A stretch of 63,857 bases of DNA from Microbacterium sp. SCN 70-27 (lineage in GTDB: Bacteria > Actinomycetota > Actinomycetes > Actinomycetales > Microbacteriaceae), in assembly GCA_001724425.1 (NCBI GenBank), contig MEEK01000011.1, forward strand, positions 1-63,857, in the 5' to 3' direction. Within the stretch, counting starts at the first letter, position 1. Each line of letters begins with the position of its first letter. The notes beneath the pieces are model-generated. The model made no database searches. It saw only the letters and a program-made list of their open reading frames with translations, and had not been told where the DNA came from. The translations under genes and the position numbers were made by a program. Below, in pieces: positions 17,207-25,431 of the stretch.

Positions 17207-17623
17207 ATGACCGAGTTCTACATGTCTCTGTCACCCAACGACATCAACGCAGTCAGACAGGAAGCGTACGTCCTCATACCGCTTCGCGCGCGTGATAACC
17301 AGCCTGCCTTCTGGTCGTGGCCCCACGGGTATGCGCAACTTCCGACTGGACAGTTCGAGTTTCCTGTACGCCTCGACGATATGGGCGCAATAGCCAATAG
17401 CCGCATCTACTTTGTGCCGGAACGTAGCGAGTTCAGGCTCTGCTCAGAACAGGTTTACCGGCTCGGCCCCGGGGCCGAAGGCAGCATATTGGAGGTCGGG
17501 CGTGGCGGCGTAGGAAACTATTGGACCCAGGTGCACGCTCCAGGGTCCGCAAGCTACACAGCCGCACAGCCGCTTCTGACACACCAAGTGCAGAACAGCT
17601 CGAAGCGATGGGGCTACTCCTGA
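17207..17623 (+). CDS. Small unknown protein between Mod and Res
   Basis: 138 residues from the ATG at 17207, chosen because GGAG lies six bases upstream; a GTG at 17195 would overlap that ribosome site. No signal peptide or membrane segment. The pattern RQEAYVLIPLR ... FEFPVRLDDM ... IYFVPERSEFRLCSEQVYRLG ... VGNYWTQV is vaguely like the B3-type DNA-binding C-terminal domain of PLD-family restriction enzymes (NgoFVII/BfiI), but this is a weak visual resemblance. It is followed by a 124-bp spacer with an imperfect hairpin (CGAAGCC 17631-17637, GGCTTCG 17650-17656) before Res. I do not know its function; position suggests a DNA-recognition accessory of the operon. Confidence 0.7.
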   Translation: MTEFYMSLSPNDINAVRQEAYVLIPLRARDNQPAFWSWPHGYAQLPTGQFEFPVRLDDMGAIANSRIYFVPERSEFRLCSEQVYRLGPGAEGSILEVGRGGVGNYWTQVHAPGSASYTAAQPLLTHQVQNSSKRWGYS

Positions 17624-17747
17624 CCACTTGCGAAGCCGACTGCCTCCGAGGCTTCGGCTCTTGGCGACGCCAGCGATGTCGTTGCGCGTCAACGACGAGC
17701 ATCCGCCTCGATAGCCCACCCTCGAAGACGAAGGACGATCTGATCAG

Positions 17748-20700
17748 ATGAAGCTGCAGTTCAAGGTTCAGCCATACCAGACCGAAGCTGTGGATGCCGT
17801 CGTCGACGTATTCGCCGGGCAACCGTACGCCGACGGCGTGAAGTACCGCGTAGATCCCGGTGCCGGCTCGGCCGCGATCCTGCTGGACGATACAGGCCTT
17901 CGCAACGCCGAGATCGCGCCAGCGCCACCGCAACTCCTTAGCAATTTGCACGCGGTGCAGCGGGCGCGTGGGCTCGAGCTGTCGAAGAATCTCGAAGACC
18001 CGATGAGAAAGTCGGCGGCTCCCCTCAATCTCGACATCGAGATGGAGACCGGCACCGGCAAGACCTATGTGTACATCAAAACGATCATGGAGCTGCACAA
18101 GCGATATGGGTGGTCGAAGTACATCGTCGTCGTGCCGTCGATCGCGATCCGCGAGGGTGTGAAGAAGTCCTTCGACATCACCGCCGAGCACTTCCAGCAG
18201 CTCTACGGAACCAAGCCTCGCACCTTCATCTACAACTCCTCACGTCTTCACGAGATCGAGCGGTTCTCGTCGGACGCGGGTGTGCAGGTGATGATCATCA
18301 ACGTCCAGGCGTTCAACGCCACCGGCAAGGACGCCCGACGCATCTACGAGGTGCTCGACGACTTCCAATCACGGAAGCCGATCGACGTGATTGCAGCGAA
18401 CAGACCGATCCTCATCATTGATGAACCCCAGAAGATCGAAGGCGATGCGAAGAAGCCCTCGAAGTCATTGGAGGCCTTGAGCTCGTTCAACGCCCTCTTC
18501 GCGCTGCGCTACTCCGCGACGCACAGGATTGAACGCACCAAGGTGCACCGACTCGACGCCGTCGACGCCTACAACCAGAAGCTGGTGAAGAAGATCGCGG
18601 TGCGTGGCGTCACCGTCAAGCATCTCGCCGGCAGCAGTGCGTACCTGTACGTGGACGGCCTTGAGATCGGCAAGGGCGCCGACTTCCCCAAAGCCCGAGT
18701 CGAACTGGAGGTCCAGACCGTCCAGGGCATCAAGCGGCAAGTGAAGCGCCTCAGCCAGGGAATGAACCTGCATGACGTCTCCGGCGGAATTGAGGCGTAC
18801 AAGGGCCTCTTCATCCGTAACGTCGACGCCATTCGCGACAGGATTGAGCTGAGTAATGGTGAGTACGTCGGCGCCGGAGAAGTCACCGAAGACGTAGCCG
18901 AAGACCAGAAGCGGCGCATTCAGATCCGCGAGGTCATCCGCGCCCATCTCGCCAAAGAACGCGAGCTGTTCGCGCAGGGGATCAAGACGCTGTCCCTGTT
19001 CTTCATCGACGAGGTGGCAAAGTACCGAGACTACGACCGCGAAGACACTCTCGGCGAGTATGCCCGAGTGTTCGAGGAAGAATACGAGGCTGTGCTCGGC
19101 GACTACCTCGGCGAACTCGACCTGGATGAGGCAGCTGAACGCTACAGAGACTACGTCCAGGCGATCCCGGTGCGCTCGACTCACGAGGGATACTTCTCGA
19201 TCGACAAGAAGACCAAGCAGTTCGTCGACGGCAAGATCGCAGCCCGCGGCGACTTCGCAGGCCAATCGGACGACGTCGATGCCTACGACCTGATCCTCAA
19301 AGACAAAGAGCGGCTGCTCTCCTTCGAGGAGCCCGTCCGATTCATCTGGTCGCACTCCGCGCTCCGCGAGGGCTGGGACAACCCGAATGTGTTCGTGATG
19401 GGCATGCTCAAGAAGAGCGACAACACGACAACACGACGTCAGGAAATCGGCCGCGGTCTTCGTCTGTCGGTCGACCAGCACGGCGAGCGAATGGACAACC
19501 CCGTCACTGTCCACGACATCAACGAACTCACCGTCGTCACCGACGAGTCGTATGCCGAGTTCGTCAGAGCTCTCCAGACGGAGATTCTCGAGTCGCTGTC
19601 GACTCGGCCACGCATGGCAAGCGTCGACTACTTCGTCGGCAAGCCGATCACGCTGGCCGACGGATCCACGAGCGCACTCGAGAAGACAGTCGCGCAGGCA
19701 CTCTACTTCCATCTGATCAAGAACGACTACATCGACGAGTCAGGCCTCGTCACGCAGACGTACAAGGATGCGCGCGCCAACGGCAACCTCGCGACGCCGA
19801 CCTCCGAGGTACTCAAACCCGTCATCGACTATGTCTGGCCACTCGTCGACGCTCTGTACCTCGACGTCCCGAAGCCAACCGACGGTCGCAAGCCGAAGAA
19901 GATCCCGCTCAACGAAGCGAACTTCAACAAGCGCGAGTTCCAGGAACTCTGGGGACGCATCAACCACAAGGCCGTCTACCAGGTCGACTTCGACTCACAG
20001 GAGCTGATCGACAACTGCATCCGCGTGCTCGACACCTCGCTCAAGGTCACCGTCATGCAGTACCTCGTCGAAAGCGGCAACCAAGTCGTCGGCCTCGAAG
20101 TGGAGCAACTGGAAGCTGGCACTGGTTTCAATGTCTCCGAGACGAAGGTCGAGCACTCCGCCGTATCGGCTGGTTCGACCGTCAAGTACGACCTCTTGGG
20201 GGAGATCGCGGAGAAGACGCAGCTCACTCGACGCACGTGCGCGGCGATCCTCACCGGCATCCACCCGGGCACGTTCGCGAAGTTCAAGCAGAACCCCGAG
20301 CAGTTCATCACCGAGTCAGCCCGACTCATCAACGAGCAGAAGGCAACCGCGATCGTCGAGCACCTCAGCTACGACCCACTCGACAACAGCTACGACTCAT
20401 CGATCTTCACGGAGAACCAGACCGCGCAGGACCTGTCCAAGGCTGGCGACAAGCTGAAGAAGAGCGTCTATGAGTATGTCGTCACCGACTCGAAGGTTGA
20501 GCGCTCGTTCGTCGAGAAGCTCGACGTCAGCGACGAGGTCGTCGTCTATTCGAAGCTGCCCCGCGGCTTCTTCATCCCGACTCCGGTCGGCGACTACAAT
20601 CCCGACTGGGCGATCGCGTTCCGCGACGACGATACGAAGATCAAGCACGTCTACTTCGTAGCTGAGACCAAGGGTTCGCTGTCCACCCTTCAACTCAAGG

Positions 20701-20831
20701 GTGTCGAGAACGCCAAGATCGAGTGCGCCCGCAAGTTCTTCGCCGCGCTCAACGCGAAGACCGGCCGCGACAGCGTGAGGTACGACGTCGTGAACGATTT
20801 TGACGCGCTTCTCCAGCTTGTGATGGAGTGA
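17748..20831 (+). CDS. res: Type III restriction endonuclease subunit (Res)
   Basis: SF2 helicase-nuclease of 1027 residues. Walker A METGTGKT at 99-106, DEAH-box variant DEPQ at 225-228, SATH at the motif III position, and lobe-2 motifs SALREGWDNPNVF and RRQEIGRGLRL. The C-terminal PD-(D/E)XK nuclease shows Asp953 (YNPDWAI), Glu973 and Lys975 (AETKG). All catalytic residues are present, so the enzyme looks active. It follows Mod and the small unknown gene and ends the operon; the convergent nuclease-glycosyltransferase gene begins its 3' end 121 bp away. The intact Res plus Mod implies ordinary type III cleavage between head-to-head sites, with the extra helicase and DUF4391 as additions. 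Confidence 0.93.
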   Translation: MKLQFKVQPYQTEAVDAVVDVFAGQPYADGVKYRVDPGAGSAAILLDDTGLRNAEIAPAPPQLLSNLHAVQRARGLELSKNLEDPMRKSAAPLNLDIEMETGTGKTYVYIKTIMELHKRYGWSKYIVVVPSIAIREGVKKSFDITAEHFQQLYGTKPRTFIYNSSRLHEIERFSSDAGVQVMIINVQAFNATGKDARRIYEVLDDFQSRKPIDVIAANRPILIIDEPQKIEGDAKKPSKSLEALSSFNALFALRYSATHRIERTKVHRLDAVDAYNQKLVKKIAVRGVTVKHLAGSSAYLYVDGLEIGKGADFPKARVELEVQTVQGIKRQVKRLSQGMNLHDVSGGIEAYKGLFIRNVDAIRDRIELSNGEYVGAGEVTEDVAEDQKRRIQIREVIRAHLAKERELFAQGIKTLSLFFIDEVAKYRDYDREDTLGEYARVFEEEYEAVLGDYLGELDLDEAAERYRDYVQAIPVRSTHEGYFSIDKKTKQFVDGKIAARGDFAGQSDDVDAYDLILKDKERLLSFEEPVRFIWSHSALREGWDNPNVFVMGMLKKSDNTTTRRQEIGRGLRLSVDQHGERMDNPVTVHDINELTVVTDESYAEFVRALQTEILESLSTRPRMASVDYFVGKPITLADGSTSALEKTVAQALYFHLIKNDYIDESGLVTQTYKDARANGNLATPTSEVLKPVIDYVWPLVDALYLDVPKPTDGRKPKKIPLNEANFNKREFQELWGRINHKAVYQVDFDSQELIDNCIRVLDTSLKVTVMQYLVESGNQVVGLEVEQLEAGTGFNVSETKVEHSAVSAGSTVKYDLLGEIAEKTQLTRRTCAAILTGIHPGTFAKFKQNPEQFITESARLINEQKATAIVEHLSYDPLDNSYDSSIFTENQTAQDLSKAGDKLKKSVYEYVVTDSKVERSFVEKLDVSDEVVVYSKLPRGFFIPTPVGDYNPDWAIAFRDDDTKIKHVYFVAETKGSLSTLQLKGVENAKIECARKFFAALNAKTGRDSVRYDVVNDFDALLQLVME

Positions 20832-20952
20832 GGCCGGTACCACTCCGCATTACTGCGGCGCGGAGGCACGGTCTAGCTCGGCTGCGGTCCTTCGTCCGTC
20901 TGCGCCGCTCGTGGACGTGGGCTGGAGCGCGAGAAGCTCGAGAGCTGAGTGG

Positions 20953-22905
20953 CTACAATGATGCCACGGCGTCGATCAGCGCCTTTGCCGCGCTTTTCCA
21001 CGTCACCTCTGCGGACACAGCCCTTCGCAGATCCTTCACAGTCTCGCGAGCCTGAGTTGGATTGAGCATGATCTCCATGATCGCTTCAGCCCAGATGTCG
21101 GCCGCCAGTCTCTTCGGTTGGTTTCGCGTAGACAGAATGCACGAAGGGAAGGTGTCGAGGTGTCGTTCCATGAGCAGTTGGGCGAGCCCGGACTCAGCGC
21201 TAATGAGTGTCGGCACGCCGCTGGCGATCGCCTCCCACGCCGAAAGGCCAAAACCCTCGTGTCTTGATGGCATCAACAGGACTCGTGCCTCCCGAAGGTC
21301 CTGGAGTACCTGGTCTTCTGACTGGGAGAAGGGGCGAAGAATGTAGGTGACGCGTCCCTCGAGAATCTCATCAAGCTGGCGCTTGACGTCGTCTGCCGCA
21401 GAGTCGGGGACACCACGAATCACAAGCTTGGGAACATGCGGCTTGTCGAGCGGCCAGGTGTCAACCACCCGCAACAGTGACTCCGCCGCGAGATCCAACC
21501 CCTTAGATCGAAAGTCATCTGCCCTCCCCAGCAGCAACACGGTGTTGCGGGCTGGTGGATCTGTTGCGGCGGCCGCGTACGTTGTGCGCAGTCCGGGGGA
21601 CAGGCAGATTACGCGCGCGGGAGGAGTCGAGCCGATGAGGTCGTCACGAATCATGTCTGCGAGATGCGGGCCGACTCCAACCACGAGATCGGCAGACTGT
21701 GCAAGCGCGCGCTCCAGTTCGCGGCGCTCGGCAGTTCGCTCCATGCTCGACGCGCCGCCGGGGGCCTCCTTCGCAGCTTCGAGTTGCTCTGCATCGGTAT
21801 GAACGAAGTGCACGCGCCGCGCGGAGGGAAAGTATGTATCCTTCTGCGCCGCGGCCAGGGGGCCCAGCACGCGGCCGTGCCCGATGATCACGTCCGGTAC
21901 CCAGCCGGCCTGGGAGAAGACCGGCGGCAACAGAAGTGATTCACGGGGGGTCAACCCGGGGATGCTCGCAGGTGTTACTAGGGAGATGCCAAAGCTCGAC
22001 GCCGCAGCGAGTTCATCATCGTCAGCAGATGGCACCATGACCGCGACATCGACGCCCGCAGCAGCGAGCGCGACGGCGAGTTCGCGGTTGAGTGTCGACA
22101 GTCCGCCGTGGCCCGACCGCCATTCATCTCCGACAAGTAGGTACCGCCGGGGTGTTGCGCGTGTCTTTGTTGTCGGGGCTAATACCGGTTGCGCGTCCTG
22201 ATTGAGCAGGTGGGTCACCATTTCATCAGTCCTGAGTACCGGAACGGCGGAGGGGCGAGCATCGACGACGCCCATCTGCTCCGCCGTCGCTAGCATCCAC
22301 CGCATGGTTGGCGCTGCGAACCCGACGACGACCGAGTCGTATCCGACACCATCGGCGGCGCGAAGCAAGCGTTGAATCGAAAGTTGAAGCTGGGCCACAG
22401 GGAGCGATTCGTGTTCGTGATCGCCGTCCGAGCCAACGAGGATGAAGGCGGCCAGGGAAATCTCGCCGCGAAAGCTCCGACGCGCCTCGATAGCCCCAGC
22501 CAGTAAGTCGGAGACGCGGTTCGTGAGGCTATTTCTGATGGATCGGGAACTTAGCAGTTTGACCTCGATGCCGAGCGGAACGCGACCCTCACGAGGGACC
22601 AAGATGTCGAGTCGCCGGAACGATGTGTGCGACGGGCCTAACGCTGAAGATGAGCCGCCGAGGATGGCGGACAGGATGGACTCGGCGGCGAGGGCAGCTG
22701 CACCGGCGCTGCGGGGGCGTCCGTGCTCATCCGATGCGTATGCGGTGTTGAGTACTCGAGCCAACTCATCGTCGTAGCTAGGCGTCATAGGGAAAGAGTA
22801 TTGTCCAGCCGAGTCCGGGTCGAATAGGCCTAAGCCCGGGAAGTAGCGCTCGGAACAAAACGAGTGTGCGCTTTCCATCACGACACCCAGGTTGACTTCG
22901 CCCAC
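20953..22905 (-). CDS. PD-(D/E)XK nuclease-like domain fused to GT-B (GT4-type) glycosyltransferase
   Basis: A 650-residue two-domain protein. Residues about 60-200 form a restriction-endonuclease-like fold: helix AALAAESILSAIL, then RRLDILVP with Asp100 and GIEVKLL with Glu114 and Lys116, then a strand EISLAAFILVGS. Residues about 253-650 are a GT-B glycosyltransferase: GHGGLSTLNRELAVALAAAG, LGRADDFRSKGLDL, and the donor-binding motif EGFGLSAWEAIASG with GVPTLI. No membrane segment or signal peptide. I kept the GTG at 22905; ATGs at 22878 and 22787 are alternatives and none has a clear ribosome site. It is convergent with Res at the end of the island. I know of no characterised protein with this fusion; a defence role is inferred from location and the nuclease domain. 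Confidence 0.78.
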   Translation of the reverse strand: MGEVNLGVVMESAHSFCSERYFPGLGLFDPDSAGQYSFPMTPSYDDELARVLNTAYASDEHGRPRSAGAAALAAESILSAILGGSSSALGPSHTSFRRLDILVPREGRVPLGIEVKLLSSRSIRNSLTNRVSDLLAGAIEARRSFRGEISLAAFILVGSDGDHEHESLPVAQLQLSIQRLLRAADGVGYDSVVVGFAAPTMRWMLATAEQMGVVDARPSAVPVLRTDEMVTHLLNQDAQPVLAPTTKTRATPRRYLLVGDEWRSGHGGLSTLNRELAVALAAAGVDVAVMVPSADDDELAAASSFGISLVTPASIPGLTPRESLLLPPVFSQAGWVPDVIIGHGRVLGPLAAAQKDTYFPSARRVHFVHTDAEQLEAAKEAPGGASSMERTAERRELERALAQSADLVVGVGPHLADMIRDDLIGSTPPARVICLSPGLRTTYAAAATDPPARNTVLLLGRADDFRSKGLDLAAESLLRVVDTWPLDKPHVPKLVIRGVPDSAADDVKRQLDEILEGRVTYILRPFSQSEDQVLQDLREARVLLMPSRHEGFGLSAWEAIASGVPTLISAESGLAQLLMERHLDTFPSCILSTRNQPKRLAADIWAEAIMEIMLNPTQARETVKDLRRAVSAEVTWKSAAKALIDAVASL

Positions 22906-23205
22906 AACAACCCGCGCAGATCACAGGGGTGAGTCCGACGATGCACGCAGGCATCAATGATGGCCGGCTACCTCTTTCACCAATCCGCCACAGTTGCCTG
23001 CATCTGAGAAAAATACCTGGATAAGCGGCAAATCAAGAGTCTACCTTGGTGGCATGTGTGGGGGACTGGAGCGCTGGAAGCGGGGCGTCGATTCCCGTGG
23101 TGTCCGGCGGGCGATCGCCTACGCGCTCGAGGGAACCTGTGACGCCCACCGATCACGCACGAGCGGCGCGGAGGCGCTACGCCGGAGCATCCGAATCGAC
23201 CGTCA
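22906..23205. other. Spacer at the right edge of the island, no gene seen
   Basis: About 300 bp between the nuclease-glycosyltransferase gene and the recognisable part of the pseudogene. Short open frames on either strand have no family features. It should contain the promoter of the minus-strand gene, but I see no convincing -35/-10 pair. Confidence 0.5.
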
Positions 23206-24234
23206 CTCGGCGTCCTGCTCGGCACGATGCTGCAGCAGGTCACGCCCGATCCTGCGGCGCTTGACGACAAACCGTTCGTGACGCAGTGGGGGAGCGACCC
23301 TGTGTGGGACGGTGCGCTGGTGGCGATGCGGCGCGTCACGCCGATGCAACTGCAGACGTTTGCGCAGGTCGTCGACCCGACACGCCCGCCTGAGCCGGGC
23401 CGCCCCGTGCGCGTCGAGAACTCCATCCCGGTCAGGCCCGCGGCCGACGAGCCCGGCGGCGTGACACCGCCGCCCTCCGTCGTAGGCGTCGTCGGATACG
23501 AGCCGCACTTCAGCGCAGATCGGCAGCTGTGGTACGTCGACATCGCGTTCGAAGCCGGCGCGACCCACTGGCCTTTCGTGCGGCTCGCGCTCGCGCGTTA
23601 ACAGCCGTCGAGCATCGAGGGATGCCATCTGTCGACGCCGGTGCGCGCTGACTTCGTGCAGCTCCCGCCCGAGCGCACTCTGACGGTCGGGCGGCCGGAT
23701 GCCCTGCGGGTCTCCGTATCGCTCAGGGGCGAGTACGGTCACCGAGACCTCGACAGTCGCAACAATCCGCTGCCCGAGAACCAACAGCTCGCGACTCGCG
23801 ATGCAGGTGTCGTCCGCAGCAACCGCGTCGCGGCGTCGCTCCAGCAGCGCAATCCACACATCGGCGGCGACCTCGGCTGGACGACCGTGGCATCCGTCGA
23901 TCTCACGATCGGTGGCCACGGTGCTCGCGACACGGAGGTGCTATGGCTCGGCACCCTCGACCTGCCGGAGCCGCTCGATCTGCGCAGGCCACTCGCGCGC
24001 GACCTGGCGTCGTCGAGGAACGGCGTGACAGAGACAGAGAAGGTCGACCCGAGCAACGATCTGCCGTTCGCGGATCCCGGTCTCGACTTCGACCCGCCGA
24101 GCGAGTGGCGGGTTCGCGTCGAGGAGTGGCAACTCGTGCCGAGTGATCCGCCCGCCGGCACCCCCGACACCGCTGGCTCGAGCAAGAACGTCTGGGAGCG
24201 GCGACTCGTCTACGCCGACGACATCTACCTCTGA
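23206..24234 (+). pseudogene. 3' remnant of a large actinobacterial hypothetical protein, interrupted by an ochre codon
   Basis: One frame reads LGVLLG at 23206 through VTQWGSDPVW, FSADRQLWYVDIAF, FVRLALAR, then TAA at 23599-23601, and continues in the same frame as QPSSIEGCHLSTPVRADFVQ to WERRLVYADDIYL and a normal stop at 24234. I recall relatives (about 1500-residue proteins of unknown function in Streptomyces and others) reading LARYQP here, so a Tyr codon (TAC/TAT) appears to have become TAA. The N-terminal two thirds of the family is missing: upstream DNA shows no similarity. Dead gene fragment beside the island; the original function is unknown. Confidence 0.75.
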
Positions 24235-24612
24235 CCTGCGTGTTGGACGCTGCCGGCGTCGACTGGTCGGCGAGGCCGTGAGTTCCTCAGGCGTCAGGAG
24301 GACGCCGACACACTGCGTGGCGACTACGGCGTCGCGCCGGAGGTCGGCGGGGGCTCTGCGTTGCCGTTCAAAATGCCTCGCCTCCTCGAAGTGCCGCGGC
24401 CGTTCTCGGTGAGGGACTCCTGCTGGACACACTCCGCCGTGCAAAGCCCTCAGATCTTCTTGCCACTCGAGTTTTGCTGGTAGGGGGCGGGGACGTTGGC
24501 TGAGCTCTTCGAACGGAGGTGAGGGAGGGCTCCAGCTACTTGGCCTCGCTCAGATCCTCGGCGTAGGTTTGTCCGCGCTGGATGGATGCTTGGGCGCTCT
24601 CGTGCTGTTCAG
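24235..24612. other. Non-coding spacer, nothing recognised
   Basis: 378 bp between the pseudogene and the convergent hypothetical gene. No RNA gene, terminator or credible reading frame seen. Confidence 0.5.
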
Positions 24613-25077
24613 TCAATCGGTGGGAACAGGGATTTTCCTGTCCTGGAGTGTTTGGACGAGGAGGACAGGGAGCCAGGTCGGGAGTCGCTGTACCGCGGCA
24701 ATGACCTCTTCAAAGTCACGGGAGGCGAGGAGGACGCCTCCTCCGCGCCCAATCGTGATCCTTCCCCGTTCGACCTCCAGAATTGAGTCGACAGACCACG
24801 ATTCCGAATCCAAGTCGAACCTGAAGATGCGCCCTCGTTCGGGTTCGTACTCATTGATGAAGTGCATCACTGCTGTCTCTCCGGGGGATGTCTTCAGTTT
24901 CCCAGTCGCAATCCATCTCAGCATGTCGCTGTCGGTGTGCTCACGGAGTGCGTTACCGAACGCTGTGACAATGGGGATGACGCCGCGAACGACAGCCTCA
25001 GCTTCGGTCACTTGCGCCTGCCGTGCTGCGCGGCGCTCATTGACGATTCGCGTCGCCTCGGCCCAGGTCATGCTCAT
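24613..25077 (-). CDS. Hypothetical cytoplasmic protein
   Basis: 154 residues, no signal peptide or membrane segment. The N-terminal third is a charged helix (WAEATRIVNERRAARQAQVTE), the middle has HFINEYEPERGRIFRFDLD and the C-terminus a hydrophobic strand-helix (LPTWLPVLLVQTLQ). I do not recognise a family. Amino-acid and codon composition look like a real gene, and alternative frames here are broken. It stands alone in the decayed stretch between the island and chrA. Confidence 0.6.
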   Translation of the reverse strand: MSMTWAEATRIVNERRAARQAQVTEAEAVVRGVIPIVTAFGNALREHTDSDMLRWIATGKLKTSPGETAVMHFINEYEPERGRIFRFDLDSESWSVDSILEVERGRITIGRGGGVLLASRDFEEVIAAVQRLPTWLPVLLVQTLQDRKIPVPTD

Positions 25078-25431
25078 GCGACGAGGTTACTATCGGCGCC
25101 GCGGCGTCCGAGGGTGGGGCAGATCTCCCGTTCCGTGGTGCCGCCCTCGCCGCGTCGTCAGCCTGGTGCTCGGCCTCCACGGGGATGCGGGCGCGTGGGG
25201 CCCCGGCTGCATCTCGCGGCCTCGACATCCGGCACGGCGGAGGAGCATTTGGACGCGCGCACCACGTCCATCCACGAGACAGACGCCTTCGTCAGGCCGG
25301 ACACGCTTGGACCGCGTGAGTTGTTCAAGATCAAGGAGAGCGATAGCGGTCCTTGATACCGTTCGTGCACGTGAAACAGCGGGGGACTCAGGCCGAAAGA
25401 GGGTTACTCCTCGGTGTGTCCCGTCATTTCC
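25078..25431. other. Non-coding spacer upstream of the core block
   Basis: 354 bp with only short, feature-poor open frames on both strands. It separates the hypothetical gene from the 3' end of chrA. Likely carries the promoter of the hypothetical gene; no element is clear. Confidence 0.5.

Noticed and set aside
17624..17747. Hairpin CGAAGCC...GGCTTCG as a terminator between the small gene and Res
   Set aside because: A 12-base loop, no T-run, and the operon clearly continues; too weak to call.
11128..20831. DISARM or BREX system
   Set aside because: No DUF1998, no PglZ, no BrxC-like ATPase; Mod and Res are clear type III subunits.
22977..23543. Minus-strand open frame opposite the pseudogene
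   Set aside because: No family features, and the plus frame shows recognisable protein similarity.
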